A DNA stretch of 64,000 nucleotides, from NCBI GenBank assembly GCA_002081555.1, contig MZNV01002806.1, forward strand, positions 1-64,000. The letters are read 5' to 3'. This DNA is from Protostelium mycophagum. Lineage: Eukaryota > Evosea > Variosea > Protosteliida > Protosteliaceae. The position numbers and the translations under genes are program-made. Under the pieces are notes generated by a model. It was not told where the DNA came from. It searched no databases and worked only from the letters and a program-made list of their open reading frames with translations. This document shows positions 1 to 11,501 of this stretch, one piece after another; the stretch's first letter is position 1, and each line of letters begins with the position of its first letter.

Positions 1-149
1 TAAAACCCTAAAACCCTAAAACCCTAAACCCTAAAACCCTAAAACCCTAAAACCCTAAACCCTAAAACCTAAACCCCAAACCCCTAAACCCTAAAACCCC
101 CCTAAAACCCTAAACCCCTAAACCCCTAAACCCTAAAACCCTAAACCCC
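1..149. repeat. Telomere repeat tract, left chromosome end
   Basis: The first ~149 bases are almost only CCCTAAA and CCCTAAAA units, with a few C-rich variants. The C-rich strand reads inward, as expected for a left chromosome end. The G-strand would be TTTAGGG mixed with TTTTAGGG, the telomere type of plants, green algae and several protist groups. The unit length is irregular, so either the telomerase template slips or these are proximal degenerate repeats. Confidence 0.97.
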
Positions 150-1349
150 ACAACCAACTTCTTTACAGCTTCAGAGTCGCCTGGTGAGGCTGAATACCAT
201 AGATAATGATGTAATATCCATATCTACATCCAATTTAGGGTTTAGGTTTGCTCTGTTGTGTTCTGCTTTGTTAACAATTGCACTTCATATGCCAGAGTAA
301 CTTCTGCTGTTGATTTGGTGATTTCAGAATGGTGAGCTGGTGAGATTTGATATGACATCACATCTTGCTGCTGGTTGTGTTGTAAAACCAACTATTTATT
401 TCGGTAGGTCCCTTCAGCTAAAATTAATGCGGAGTATTTATTTTAGTGCTCTACCTCTTCAGGCAGGAGGATGGCCAGGCAAAGATGTGGATGTTTACAA
501 TGCTTAACATAGATATACTACTTATAGCGCATACAGGACTGAAGGGGGACACAACAAATTCAGTGAATAACTTTTCCCCCCAAGATAGAAATTATAAAGG
601 TAGATTCTTTGCACCAGAACAGAGATGGACAAGCGCAACAGGCACAGGAGTACTCTGGCGATGATTGACAACCGAAAATCAGCCCATCGCGGAAATGAGC
701 GTCTACACATACTCACGAATTGACCACATCATGATCGAGAGTTCAGAGGTTGAAGCAGTGCTGCTTGGTGCAGAAATAACACCAGAAAGCACAACTCAAA
801 AGTCTTGAACAAGAAACTTGCCAGAGGATATTTGGAAGACAGCTTTTAGAGGATAAACAAAGAAAGATCAGTCCGAAAATCCACAGCATATCTGATAGCT
901 TATTTCAGAGTGTTAAGATTACATCATTACTTCTCTAAATTTGTCTTCAAATTTAACCTCGAGATCGTCGATCAGAGGCAACTCAGATCATGGAAGTGAA
1001 AAAGAGTATGCACAGGTGACTCAACATAACACAGTGGATCTGCCTGATAGAGCCGTTGAACTTGCAAAAGAGATGCGACACAAAGATCAGTCCGGATCCC
1101 ACCGAGATTTAGGGAAGATTTCTCGCATTTGCAGGTTGCCAAAACAGAATCAAGGTAGTACCATCCAAAACAAGCAGAAGGGTGATCTCTCTTCTCAATT
1201 GCACAAGCCAGTCATATTATACGTTCAGAGCCAGAAGCAGAATTTCAAAGCGGATCTTGCTATATGGCGAGTGTTTTGCCATCTGATGGTGAGCTGTGAA
1301 GATGATTGTGATTTATGGGGCACTCATATATAAATTGTCTGAATGTTAA
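150..1349. other. Subtelomeric stretch without a convincing gene
   Basis: No recognised gene. A short interstitial telomere piece (TTTAGGGTTTAGG) lies at 234-246. A 130-codon open frame at about 941-1333 (first codon TTG) has a hydrophilic product with a plausible amino-acid mix. It ends just before the OTU-like segment and could be an upstream exon of it, but I see no family signature and no clean junction. Confidence 0.4.
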
Positions 1350-1796
1350 AATAGTGGACTTGGATCAGCTGGATAGATTGTTGAGCCAGGTAGGTCTTGT
1401 GAGCAAAGCTGCGGCGGCGAGCCAGATTGTTTTTTTCTGGTTCTGGAGCACATTCTGAGAGGAGCAAAAAAGATGAAGGAGATACGAAACGAAATCGCAG
1501 ACCAATTGGAACAGAGTGGTGATTGGAATGTGTTACAACACGACATAGATTGCACAGAAGAGCGGGTGAAGTCTTTGGAAGATTATGCGGAGAGGCTGAG
1601 GAGAGATATGTGGGCAGGAATGGCAGAGGTCAAAACAGCTGCTGAAATATACAATCTGGAAGTGAAGCTGTTCAAAGTGCAAGAAGGGAAACTAGATGAA
1701 GAGGTTATTGGGGAAGGAGAGATAAGATGTCAGATTGGATTAGCAGCGAATCATTTTAGACTAGTAGTAGGGTACGTGATTAAACAATATTGGTAA
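1350..1796 (+). CDS. OTU-like cysteine protease (partial or frame-disturbed)
   Basis: OTU-fold proteases usually remove ubiquitin. The segment shows the family order: PDCFFLVLEHILRG around 1422-1465 resembles the catalytic-Cys motif (D-G-[DN]-C-[LF]-[FL]); KEIRNEIADQLEQSG resembles the helix after it; LEDYAERLRRDMWAG then AEIYNLEVKLFKV resembles the W-G-x-x-E core; and NHFRLVV near the end has the catalytic-His context (N-H-[FY]). The Gly of D-G-D-C is not seen (E-P-D-C instead). The likely N-terminal lead, LDQLDRLLSQVGLVSKAA, reads in another frame with no obvious intron between, so the gene is either frame-disturbed or mis-assembled. The first ATG (1473) lies after the catalytic Cys, so the true start must be upstream. 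Family match is by motif only. Confidence 0.55.
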
Positions 1797-2829
1797 TGAG
1801 CATCGTGCTGCAAGACAGATGGCCATATAGTTTTTGTTTTTTATTTTTATGTGAATTTGTGAAAACGTTGAATCACAAAATCTGCAGTGATGATCATCAA
1901 GCCCTTGAACTTCTTTACCGTTTCTTCTTTTCGAAAAAAAGCCTCAATTTTTGTTGATGGCGTCGTTTGTACATCAATTGCGCGTGAGATTCTGCTTGAT
2001 GGTAAAATTGCATGAAAGCACGCCAAAATGAGCAGTTTGCACTGTAAGTGATGTGCAAGTGACCGAAACATTAGCCAGACAAACGATTTGTTTTTTACAC
2101 ACGATATCACAAAAATTCTGGTTTCATTCGCAAAAGGTTTTCGTCTTTCCAAGATATGCATACAAAAGTCTGACAAAAGCTCTCTCAAAAATATTTCAGC
2201 ATAAGACTGAATCTCCCACAATCGGTGGTTGTTCACCAGCATGATAAAAAGACAGATCATCGTCATCAGGGGGTGACACCTCCGAGAAACAAACGAGGGG
2301 AGAGTCTACAGTGGAGGAGGTATTTTTATTTTATTTTGATAAGTATATCTTTTTAATGTGAGATAAATAGATGAGAAGGAGTGATAAACGAAAAAAAGAA
2401 GGCACAGAAGACAAGAGGATGAAGAAGAAAAAAAAGACAAAGAAGGGAAGAAAGGAACAGCCTACCAACGAAGGGAGAGAGAGCGTTATAAAATCCTGAG
2501 AGATCGCAGAAGGGCAAGTGAAAAGAAAGAGTGTTGAGGTGATGATGTGTGACAGTGAAGAGATTGAAGCGGGAAAGATAAAAAGTGATTTATTCTTATT
2601 TTTGGTGACCGGAGAAGCTACAGTAAAGACATCTGGGAAAGCAAAGAAAGAGAGTCAGAGGTATGTGGTTGAAATGCAATTGCGAATGTAGACAACATTT
2701 AATGGCTGACAAAATGGCATTTTTTTTGCAAAAATGGTAATCTTGTTTGCAACTTGGGAATGTCCACTGCAACTGTTAAATTGCAAACATTCCATTTTGA
2801 CGTTCACATATATAGATTATTGATGTATT
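1797..2829. other. No supported gene
   Basis: Open frames here are short, overlap on both strands and carry no motif. A purine-rich tract (about 2340-2480, GAAGAAAAAAAAGACAAAG-like) gives lysine/glutamate-rich reading by composition only. Confidence 0.35.
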
Positions 2830-4344
2830 ATAAGAGTACATTACGGATATTGGATGCAAGAGATATGTATCAGGAAGGGAATATTTAGAGCATGGGAGGA
2901 GATTGGTGTACAATCTCTTGACAAGAAAGTTGTGGTAGGACAGATATCTGCAGAGATCAAGTATGACATGGAGAAAGAGGTACATATCGATCATCATAAA
3001 TGAATTCTAATCTTATTAATATCATGATAGATAATCATAATTGTGAACATAGATGATGAAGCTCAAAAAGTTGTGCACAATTGGTTTGAAAAATCAAAGG
3101 GAAAAGAGAAACATTCTACAATATATTTCAAGAAGAATAAGACGGATGGGAGTTTCACATGGAAAGATCGAGATGACGCTCAACTGCAAGTGCACAAGTG
3201 AGTAGATGTATAAGGAATGAATAACAAAAAAGATGACTCGACAAGAAGGGCAAATAATTATACATATACCACCAGCACTCACATATGTGAGCCCATACAC
3301 ATGAATGGATTTCCAAAACAGTGAGAGTGTACATGTGTTAGATTAGATGGTTGTCTGAAAGGAAAAACAGCCTTATGAAGAATTATACAATCATCTGTCC
3401 ATTGATACTAAATACCACTGATTCTGCTTCTATTGAGATCACAAAACAAACAAGTGTGAGTACAACCAGTCACGTAACCACTGAAACTAGCATACAGGGT
3501 AAAACAACACAAGAACGAATATTGCCACATATGTTACTTGGCTATTATGGATTTGGAGCATCGAGTGATTCAATGACAGAAGTCAGCTGCTCAGAGACAG
3601 GAGAACAGAAGGTCAGATTAATAGTAGAGATGATATCTGATATATATGGCAGAGAGATACACCTTCAGACGCATCACTTACACACCGGAATACAGTCAAG
3701 GTGTATATTAATTGATGTGAGCGATGCAGATTATAGACTGACATTCATATGCAGGAGTTTGAGACCCTCTTAGATACAAACGGAAAAGACGAGATCATTG
3801 CCACGGGACGTGTTAACACAGGGAATGATGGGGATGATCTAGATCAAAGTTCAGCAAATGAACCGACGACACAGTCAACGAAGACAGAATTTCCGCTAAA
3901 TAAGTTGACATCTCTCAAATTGCACATCATATTCTGAAGACTGTAGGGCTTGGAATATGGACTTGGAGAATGTGAGATACAGTGTGAGACCAGAGAGTGA
4001 GTGCAAGAGAAACAATTTGTTGACTTGTATGATGAATAGAGACAGAGATCAATTTGCTTTATGATGCCAATATAGAAGATGAAAGAGTATCAATACAGTT
4101 GTTGTCGTCAAAATTATCAACAGCTAGACTGGCACCAATGGAAGGGTACAATGCGAACAAATTCAATGACATAGAGATGTTTCCAGCTCTGTTGTGTTCC
4201 TTATATCAAAAAGAGAATGCAAAAGAAGCCAGTCTGAAGGATATGATACATAGTATCAAATTGGTGGTAGATGTGGTGTCAAAAGATGCCACATTCACTG
4301 ACAGAATATGTCAGTGGAGCAAGCACGTAAGTTCTACTTTATAG
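2830..4344 (+). CDS. Hypothetical spliced locus, function unknown
   Basis: Several protein-like exons follow each other on the plus strand. One near 2893-2990 contains AWEEIGVQSLDKKVVVGQ; one near 3052-3198 contains YFKKNKTDGSFTWKDRDD; one is at 3342-3716; one starts at 3755; one is at about 4042-4332. A clean phase-0 intron (GTGAGC...TGCAG, 38 bp, 3717-3754) links the 3342-3716 exon to the next, giving ...CILID then EFETLLDTNGKDEII. Other junctions are not resolved, and I could not connect the last exon to the JmjC gene that starts 60 bp later. Composition is hydrophilic, with no signal peptide or membrane span. No family recognised; more than one gene may be present. Confidence 0.3.
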
Positions 4345-4392
4345 TAATATGTTATTGACAGATGATAGACATCATACAGAGGACCCACTGTT

Positions 4393-6273
4393 ATGGAGAT
4401 CATCAGTTGTTCTCTTCTCTTTAATGTCAAGATGCACATATACAGTCTAGATTCACACCGTCAATTGCAGATTCAAGTGAGAAAATCCACTTCTCACACA
4501 TATCACCTGTGTATTAATATTTTTTCAGATATTTGAACCTGCATCTGCAGTAGTTACCTGGAGGATTGCCACATGTAATAATCAATGGATGCCTTTGAAC
4601 AAAGTCGACAGGTCGCTAGCATCAGGTGATGATCTAACAAGAGTAATATGAATATTCAGTTCTGAATTCTTGCACAGAACCTCTTTGTTTCGACTTGGAA
4701 TCCAACATAGAAAAATTGACATTATACAAACATGTCATCACTGAAGGGGTACCTGTCATTATCAAGGGTATATATGTTGAAAATAGATGGATACACTGTC
4801 TCTGATACAATATGCAGGTCTCAAAGACTTGGAGGAGAGTCCAATTGGCAGAGAGGATACATTCTTGAAACATTTGCAGAATGCAAATCGCAAGCTATCA
4901 TGTACAGCAAGTGTCCTTGACATGTCATGCCATCTGGCTGAAATGATATAGGTTGAGTCCAAGAAGGGTGTGAGGAAGTTTGAATGTGAGGGGTCTGATG
5001 GAAGATCTTCAGAAGTCAAATCAAAATCACAAAAGAAGATACGAACAGGGATGGGTGCAGAGAAAGATCAAATAGATCTGATAATCAAGGGAGAGTACAG
5101 AGACACAATTTTAGAAATGATGTCGTGGTTTAATGCAAACAAGGGCGATGTTTATGTCAGGGATCTGCACGTATCAGAAGCAGGTCTCAACAATTGGATG
5201 CAACACATAGAGAGTCAATTACCCGAGTTCTTGCATTATAATTCGGACACAGAAGATGCTCTTTTGAGAGCGCAAGTCGCGAGAAACATCATGTTAGTGC
5301 ATTTTTATATTTATATATATGTATAATAAGATTGAATCATCTGACGCTGTTAAAAGTTTTGTTGGAAAGAACGGACGCACAGGATATCATCGTGATGCAG
5401 GAGGGAGCATTGCCATGGGTGCATTGTTTTCAAAATATAAGGGAAAAAAGAGATGGGTCATTACAAGTGCAGAGTGGACGAAGATAGTGGAAACTGTGAA
5501 AGGTCAGAATAAGGAAGAAAGATGGGAAGTTGAAATAAGAATGCAGGATTTATCTTGATGGATCCCGATAAGACCACTGATGTTGATGAACAGTTCTTAT
5601 TTGACAATCACATTCCTCATTGGACGTTTGATCAGGAGGATGGAATGATTGTGTTTGTTCCTGGAAGAGCTGGTCACTTTGTAGTAACGGTAAGGATTTA
5701 TACTTGATATTTGAGAGAAGATTGTGAGAAATAGCACAGAATGAATGGTGTGTTGCTGTCACAGTTGATATGTTACCGATAGAGATTCTGGGAGAAACTA
5801 TGTTATACATCAATGGTGAGAGTCTTTCTGATCTGTACATCCTGATCCATGATGCACAGATCTCCGCAATATATCAAAGAAGAGAGACATGCCAGAGAAG
5901 TATCCAGTGGAGCTCCCTCTCTTCAAATTCATAAGCGATCTGTGTCATACAGAGCTGTCAAAACAAGAACATGACAGCATCAAGATTGCCTGGAGTGAAC
6001 TACAGAAGAGGATAAAACCTGCAGAATTTCAAAGATTTGACGATGATCCTTTTGATCCAAATGAGAGATGTGATGGGTGAGTGACATATGTTACGATGTA
6101 ACTGACATCTGATTGCCAGGTGTAATTGTAGGGTCAATCATTGTTGGGGTCAGCATGGAGAGATATTTTACTGTCCTGCATGCGCACCACCTGAGACCAA
6201 GATATGGACATCTGTGCCTGGATGGAATATGCGAATGAAAAGTACAGCAGAGAGCATCAAAAAATGGGAATAA
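4393..6273 (+). CDS. JmjC-domain protein (Fe(II)/2-oxoglutarate oxygenase family)
   Basis: Ten exons give one continuous 496-residue frame: 4393-4476, 4529-4625, 4660-4767, 4818-4912, 4952-5296, 5331-5502, 5547-5689, 5740-5815, 5860-6076, 6120-6273. Introns are 34-52 bp, GT-AG, and phases agree throughout. GVPVIIKGLKDLEESP is the N-terminal JmjC lead-in. DVYVRDLHVSEAGL then LPEFL match the strand before the active site. TGYHRDAGGSIAMGALF supplies the iron ligands His-x-Asp, followed by KGKKRWVI. FVPGRAGHFVVT supplies the third ligand His. After the fold, CNCRVNHCWGQHGEIFYCPAC looks like a small zinc-binding tail. Known members demethylate histones or hydroxylate proteins or nucleic acids; the substrate cannot be read here. 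The start is the first in-frame ATG of the linked exons; extra 5' exons are possible. Confidence 0.85.
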
Positions 6274-7417
6274 AACAGTGTTTTATTGGCCGGATAATTA
6301 ATTATCATCAATGACATACAACCTAAAAGGAGAACTCTTCTTTTAGAAGCAATGCCAGGAAACTCTGGCTAATTAGGTAGCTGAACCAGAATATGAATTT
6401 TCCAGGGCTAAGATTCAAACAATAATTAGAAAATCAAAATGAAAAAGTAAACTTATTACGTGTGAGATTCAGTCCCTCATCCTCACAAACCAATTTTCCA
6501 ATTTCCCACTGCAGCGATGTGTAGACAACCTTAATAGAGACGGACGCAGCAGTCTCAACAATTTTTTATATCGGAGTTTGCAGAAATGCCGACAGGAACC
6601 TGAACCCAAGGAATAAAAGCCGGCAAGAGAGTCGAACCAGGTACCTTAAATTACATCACGTGCTCTTCACCTTGTTTCAACTGATTGTAGTAAATACCCA
6701 TTTGAAATCTTTTATTTTCATGTTGTCGTGTAGAAGATGATTCAATTCATTGTCATGCAGCTGCACACTTTGTTCTACCAGTTGATATTATAAATCACAG
6801 AATTCATTCGCTACATCACATGACCGGCTTTGCCACACATTTCATGTCACAGACAAATTCTTGACTACAGAACTTACCTGTCGTGTAATCCACCACCGTA
6901 TCACAATACATCACAGCATATTACAGCTTACAAGGCATGCAGCAAGCGTAATGTGACACCATCGCAGCACATCACAACATACCACAGCAGAGAATTCTAC
7001 CTACAGCAAAGCTATTTGATATATCAAATAACTAAGAAAATAAACGTTGTACAAGAAGAATGTGCGACACAACATGATAATCATGGTGTAATGCTGCCAC
7101 AAACACCGCGCTCGGTGACAAATTCCATGTTGTAGTCTTTGTAAAAAGGTCCTTGAGATCATTGTGCCTCTTCAATCTGCAACAAATCAGAAGAATTGAA
7201 AATGTGAATAAGACTGCGAGCAATCAACACCAGAATAGATTGTGCGAAGAAACTGTATATTACGACACCGGCATGGATCGTGATCTTCCAATAAATTTGC
7301 AAAGTTTGAAGAATCATGTTAATGAATAAATGAAAAACTACTTACGTGTTGATATGGAAGAGGCCATTTGTGGCGGTTGCACACATAGTCAATCTCATCT
7401 TGAATTGTTCATGAAGA
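6274..7417. other. Intergenic, no supported gene
   Basis: An AT-rich stretch just after the JmjC stop probably holds its 3' end. The rest has only short, poorly composed frames. The 101-codon frame at 6830-7135 reads as repeated ITxY/HHIT-type residues from a locally repetitive CATCACA-rich sequence and is probably not coding. Confidence 0.4.
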
Positions 7418-7497
7418 GATCTTGGATCACCACGTAAAGCGTTAGAAACAAGATCGGACCTTGAATGACCACGCTAAAGCGTTACAAACAAGGTCTG
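7418..7497. repeat. 40-bp direct tandem duplication
   Basis: Two adjacent copies (7418-7457 and 7457-7497) share the order GA-C/T-CTTG-ATGACCACG-TAAAGCGTTA-AAACAAG with a handful of differences. They lie directly upstream of the displaced MACPF fragment. Confidence 0.75.
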
Positions 7498-7530
7498 TTT
7501 CTTCGTTGAAATACAAGAGGATTGATTTTC

Positions 7531-7617
7531 AGCTAATCCTTTTCCTGCCAACCCTTGAATATCAACGTGGAAAGCCAAATGCATGCACCGGACGACCCGT
7601 GATGCCGAGCAGAAACT
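7531..7617 (+). pseudogene. Displaced fragment of a MACPF gene C-terminal exon
   Basis: 7531-7604 is nearly identical to 23474-23549 inside the plus-strand MACPF gene, with a small deletion (AACCCTTGAA against AACCCTCTTGAA). It is followed without a gap by 7604-7617 (GCCGAGCAGAAACT), the exact reverse complement of 23562-23575 from the same exon. The fragment is too short to act as a gene and has no MACPF exons around it. Where it differs it encodes ACTGRPV, closer to ACSGRPA of the minus-strand paralogue, so it may come from a third copy. Confidence 0.85.
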
Positions 7618-7934
7618 TGGAGCGTGTAAACGTTATAATACAATATATATCAGTACATACACCACCTATGATACAATAGAGAACCATCGAATCAAAGACA
7701 TAATAAATATACTCACAGCCAATGTTTGTGTTCCGCAATCCTCAAGTAGATTGGATTTCACTCGATTTACACTGAGCGTGCGTGACTTCCCACATCTTCT
7801 GCTTCTCACAATCTATACCTCTAGGTATTCAATCTAAGAACGAATCCGAAAACCTCGAAAAAGATCTGATGAGAAATGCTTTTGACGAGATCTGTCAACA
7901 TCGCACACACTTGCATTTCCCGCACCTCCACAAC

Positions 7935-9640
7935 ATGCAACCCGTCTCGAAGAACATCCTCCTCTGTATTTTTGAGTTTGTCCCCTCTCCTGAGCTGCTT
8001 CCTGCTCAATTCACCTGTAGACTTTGGAGTGTTACAATCTCTGAAAGCTTAGGAGTTCGTGAGGTCATACCCTCTGCGCTCATTCTTCCATGTGGCAGTG
8101 AAGAGATAGTCAAGTGGTGGGTCAAAATGTTAGGCTCACCCTGTGAGGACGAGATGAAACTCATCACGCGACTCAATTCCAGTTTCTTTCAGGAGATGTA
8201 CTCTCAGCACGTGAGTATTCATTGTGTTAAATTTCACCACACAATGGTTGCGCTAAAAACTTCAGATCACGAGGAACCACTTTCTAGATGATCTAAAACA
8301 TCGACGGCTGTACCTCGAGGATTTCACCCTGTCTGGAAACATTGAGGGAATTGAATGGATCGGCGTTGACTTCGCCACAAAAGGTAACATCTTAGTTTTC
8401 CAAACCACATCTGATTTTGTAGCAGAAGTTGAGGAAGACGAAGATGAGGACGAACAAGAGAATGAACCTGAGGAGACAGAGACATCACTACACCCAACCG
8501 ATGTGTTATATTCCGCCACAAAACATGGTGTTTGGGATGTACTGGAATGGGCATACAAGAAATGGGGAAAACTAAAGAACGAACTGGACATACAACAATT
8601 ATTTGTAAACACAATTCAAAGAGGTACTACAAGAAATATAATAACCTCCATAAATAATTCTTGTAAGGTGATATAAGAATGCTCAAGTGGTTAATTGGCA
8701 AATACGAAGGCCTTCCATCAGAAGTTATCCAAAAACAGGCCATTTTGAAAGCAATTAGAAGCGGAAATATAGATATCATAGAGTATCTCCTCACTCTCAA
8801 TACTAGAGACTCTCATTGGGATTGGACAGAGGCAGCATCTACAGGCAGAACAGAAGTATTAGAGTGGGCGATAGAGCGTCATAAAATAGATAATCGTGCC
8901 GTTGGAATAGCAATTAATTCAGGAGAATACAACACATTCCTCTGGCTATTAGAAAGAGGATTTACAATGAACAAAGAATCACAAAAACAACTCAAGAAGA
9001 TTCGACCTCATACAATTCTATCTCATTACAAAGGAAAAGAGGCAATCAGGATTGCGGAAGAGCTTTTGGGCAGAGGCTTTGTATTTGAGAGAGACTTCTG
9101 CGACATGATAGCTCCCACTGGAAATATACATCTACTACTGTGGGGCCGTGACAAGGGGTAAGACTCTTGACACAAAGAGAACTCACCTCTAAAACTTCCA
9201 GTTATCAGTGGAGTAAGTGGACTCCACTGATTGTTGCGGCACACAGGAATCTAGAATGTCTCCAGGGTCTAGTGGAGAACGGCTGCACGTGGGATGAATG
9301 GGAATGCTATAGAAGGGCTTTATGGCCTGTACGGCGGGAGAAAATCTGTCCATCAGAATATCACTGCTGTGGTATCTTCAAGTACACGTGGTCAGCGTTA
9401 CCCATAATCAGGTGGATTTTATCAAGAAAATATGGATGGGATGACGACGTCACACGAGTGAAATGTCCTGATGATATCATTGTTGAGGAGGCGTTGGAGC
9501 TTTTTAATAACCATAAGAAGAGGAACAGAAAAGACACACAGCGTCAAAATAGCCAGCACACAAACAGAGTTACAGAAGAGGAAGAGGAGATACTACCACC
9601 AACAGACAACCGTGTTGCTGGGCGGTATAGAAGGTCATAA
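7935..9640 (+). CDS. F-box protein with ankyrin-like repeats
   Basis: Four exons (7935-8210, 8266-8623, 8668-9157, 9202-9640) join in consistent phase to 520 residues; introns are 55, 44 and 44 bp. The N-terminus carries an F-box-like segment, SKNILLCIFEFVPSPELL then AQFTCRLWSV, which in known proteins binds Skp1 and recruits an SCF ubiquitin ligase. An acidic linker (EVEEDEDEDEQENEPEE) follows. The second half has degenerate ankyrin-like units such as AIRSGNIDIIEYLLTLN, AASTGRTEVLEWAIERH and AAHRNLECLQGLVENGC, likely the substrate-binding part. The C-terminus is basic then acidic. F-box plus ankyrin arrays of this kind occur in amoebae and other protists and in large DNA viruses. In-frame ATGs at 7869 and 7782 would lengthen the N-terminus; I prefer 7935 because it puts the F-box near the start. 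Confidence 0.8.
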
Positions 9641-10179
9641 AGTGTCTACGGTGGCTGCTGAAGATCATTTGCTCATCATTTAAAAGATAATAATCTTTTT
9701 TTGGCAATTTCTCTCAAGAATATTCTGCTTCTCACAGCCACCCTTCCAAAGTTCTCATTATGCTTCATTGTCCCGAGAGAAGCTTCTGAAGGTAACATTG
9801 TTGGTGCATTCAAATAAAGCAGCTAGTTCAATTTTTTATTATTGTAAACTTCATGAACAAAAGAAGAACCGTCACGAGACAAATTCTATCCTCAATCCTT
9901 AGAATAAATGAGATGGGGATGTGTCATCAGGCTCTTTATACATTGCAGACAAATTTGGGTGTCCAAAATATTGCAATATTCAAAATATAATAGTAATATA
10001 ACCACTCACGATCGTGAAGGAGAATAAGGCTGAATTACAAGAAAGACAGACCAAGATAAAGGAGCTCAAAGAAGTAGAACAGAGTTGCAGCACCCTGAGG
10101 ATAATTGCAACATCGCTCCAATTTCTGTAATTGGTATGTTTATAATTCGATGTCACCTCCTCATTGCAGGTTATACCAT
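9641..10179. other. Intergenic between convergent genes
   Basis: Holds the 3' ends of the F-box gene and of the minus-strand secreted protein. An AATAAA-like signal (CAAATAAAG) lies near 9815. No open frame with protein-like composition. Confidence 0.5.
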
Positions 10180-10625
10180 TCAATCGATGTCGTCCTCTTG
10201 AATATCCTTTGGAATGCTGTTTCGGCCAGTCCTCTTTGTAAGTCGGAGGTTGTACTCTGGTTCTCTGAAGTTATCTTGAGCCTTTCTTTTGTTCGACTTT
10301 TTAGAATCTTCCTTCCAAGAACCTTTTTGCCTAGGACTTGGGGTTCTGGATCTTTTCTTCCGTTGGAGATGTTTGACGCCGTAACGACCCTGCAGAGATT
10401 TCTGTAAGAGCTCCAATTGAACATCATCTGTCAATCTTTGTGAGCATTTTTTGTGCAAGTATGATTTGATTTACCCTTCAAATATAATTGGGCTGAACCT
10501 CTGTCCTCCAGATTGTAAGAATACAACCCAGTAATAGGGTCTGGTTTGGTTTCGTCTTCATCATCGTCAGCCCAAACAGAGAGCACAAAGAGAATTGTCA
10601 GACATATCACAACCGTCCTGCACAT
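10180..10625 (-). CDS. Small secreted basic protein, unknown function
   Basis: Two exons (10625-10475 and 10427-10180) are joined over a 46-bp intron (GTAAAT...GACAG) in phase 1, giving 132 residues. The first ~19 residues, MCRTVVICLTILFVLSVWA, are a clear signal peptide. An acidic patch (DDDEDETKPD) follows, then a strongly basic tail with KRSRTPSPRQKGS and many Lys/Arg. It has the look of a secreted DNA- or polyanion-binding peptide, but no family is recognised. It shares a ~100-bp divergent promoter with the nuclease-like gene on the other strand, so co-expression is plausible (inference). Confidence 0.7.
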
Positions 10626-10726
10626 TGTTTGTGGATGCCCCGGAGCGTTGATGTTTGTCGTCCGAACGTCGTCTGTTGATCGCCCGAGCGGCGTGTGATG
10701 GCGACAGAGCTATTTTATTCCGCCAC
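10626..10726. promoter_or_regulatory. Divergent promoter region
   Basis: About 100 bp separate the ATG of the secreted basic protein (-) from the ATG of the nuclease-like gene (+). It contains CGTCGTC at 10667-10673, close to the AACGACG/CGTCGTT motif seen in two other divergent promoters of this window. No TATA box is evident. Confidence 0.5.
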
Positions 10727-11501
10727 ATGCTGGCACAGTTCACTCTGTTTTGGCTCTACATCTCCGTAGAATCAACAATCCTTGGTTGCACCCTCTATCC
10801 CGGGATTGATAATTTGGTTGTAGATTATAAAGGAAATGTTGGGGGGAACAATGGTCGAGTCAATAAATTATATTTTTTGACCAGCCAGCAGTACGCTGTT
10901 TCAAAATGGACCGCAGCTACACACAACGGAAATGTTGGCACCTACAGAAACGGTGCTGACGAAGATTTTGTATGTGAGTGTTGATTGAGGTATGCAGAGG
11001 TAGCTAAGTCAACACAGATGATGCTTTCTGCAAATGGACTGATCAGCTAGGCCATATCCTTGGCACAGTTTGGAGGAAGATATGTCAGGTGGAATCTATT
11101 CCCTCAAATTGCAAATCTGAACAATGGGGCTTGGAAAACATTAGAGAACAAAGTTAAAAAATATGCAGATACCCCTGGTCACGAAGTGCAAGTGATTATG
11201 TGTGAGTATATCTGGGTTTGACTTTGAATGTATCTGAATAAAATTAGTGTTCCATTTTCCTACTGTAGGGAGTAGAAGGCCAGACTATTTCACTTATGAG
11301 TATTATGTGGAGCATATGGGAGCTGTAATCGAACATAAGAAATGCACGATACCAAATCCAGATTTGTGTACTGGTGGCGTACCTGCAGCACCTTACCCTC
11401 GGTTACGAACAGATCTAGATTGTACTCTCGCAACTACAATTAATCATTTGGGACATAGAATTCCAGCCACACCAGCTGCTGGTATGGATGAGGCCTGTTG
11501 A
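10727..11501 (+). CDS. Secreted DNA/RNA non-specific endonuclease-like protein
   Basis: The start at 10727 gives a signal peptide (MLAQFTLFWLYISVESTILG). Downstream segments carry the hallmarks of the bacterial-type DNA/RNA non-specific endonuclease family: a Gly-His-[IL]-[IL] catalytic context (DQLGHIL), AQFGG, then LFPQIANLNNGAWKTLE, and a late RRPDYFTYEYYV strand. The His is the expected general base; the Asn-rich LNNGAWK helix binds the metal. At least two introns are likely (about 10974-11008 and about 11189-11267). The core does not read in a single frame from end to end, so the gene may be non-functional or the sequence may carry an error. Relatives are common as secreted bacterial nucleases, which suggests an old lateral origin, but intron content shows it is settled in this genome. 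Confidence 0.65.
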
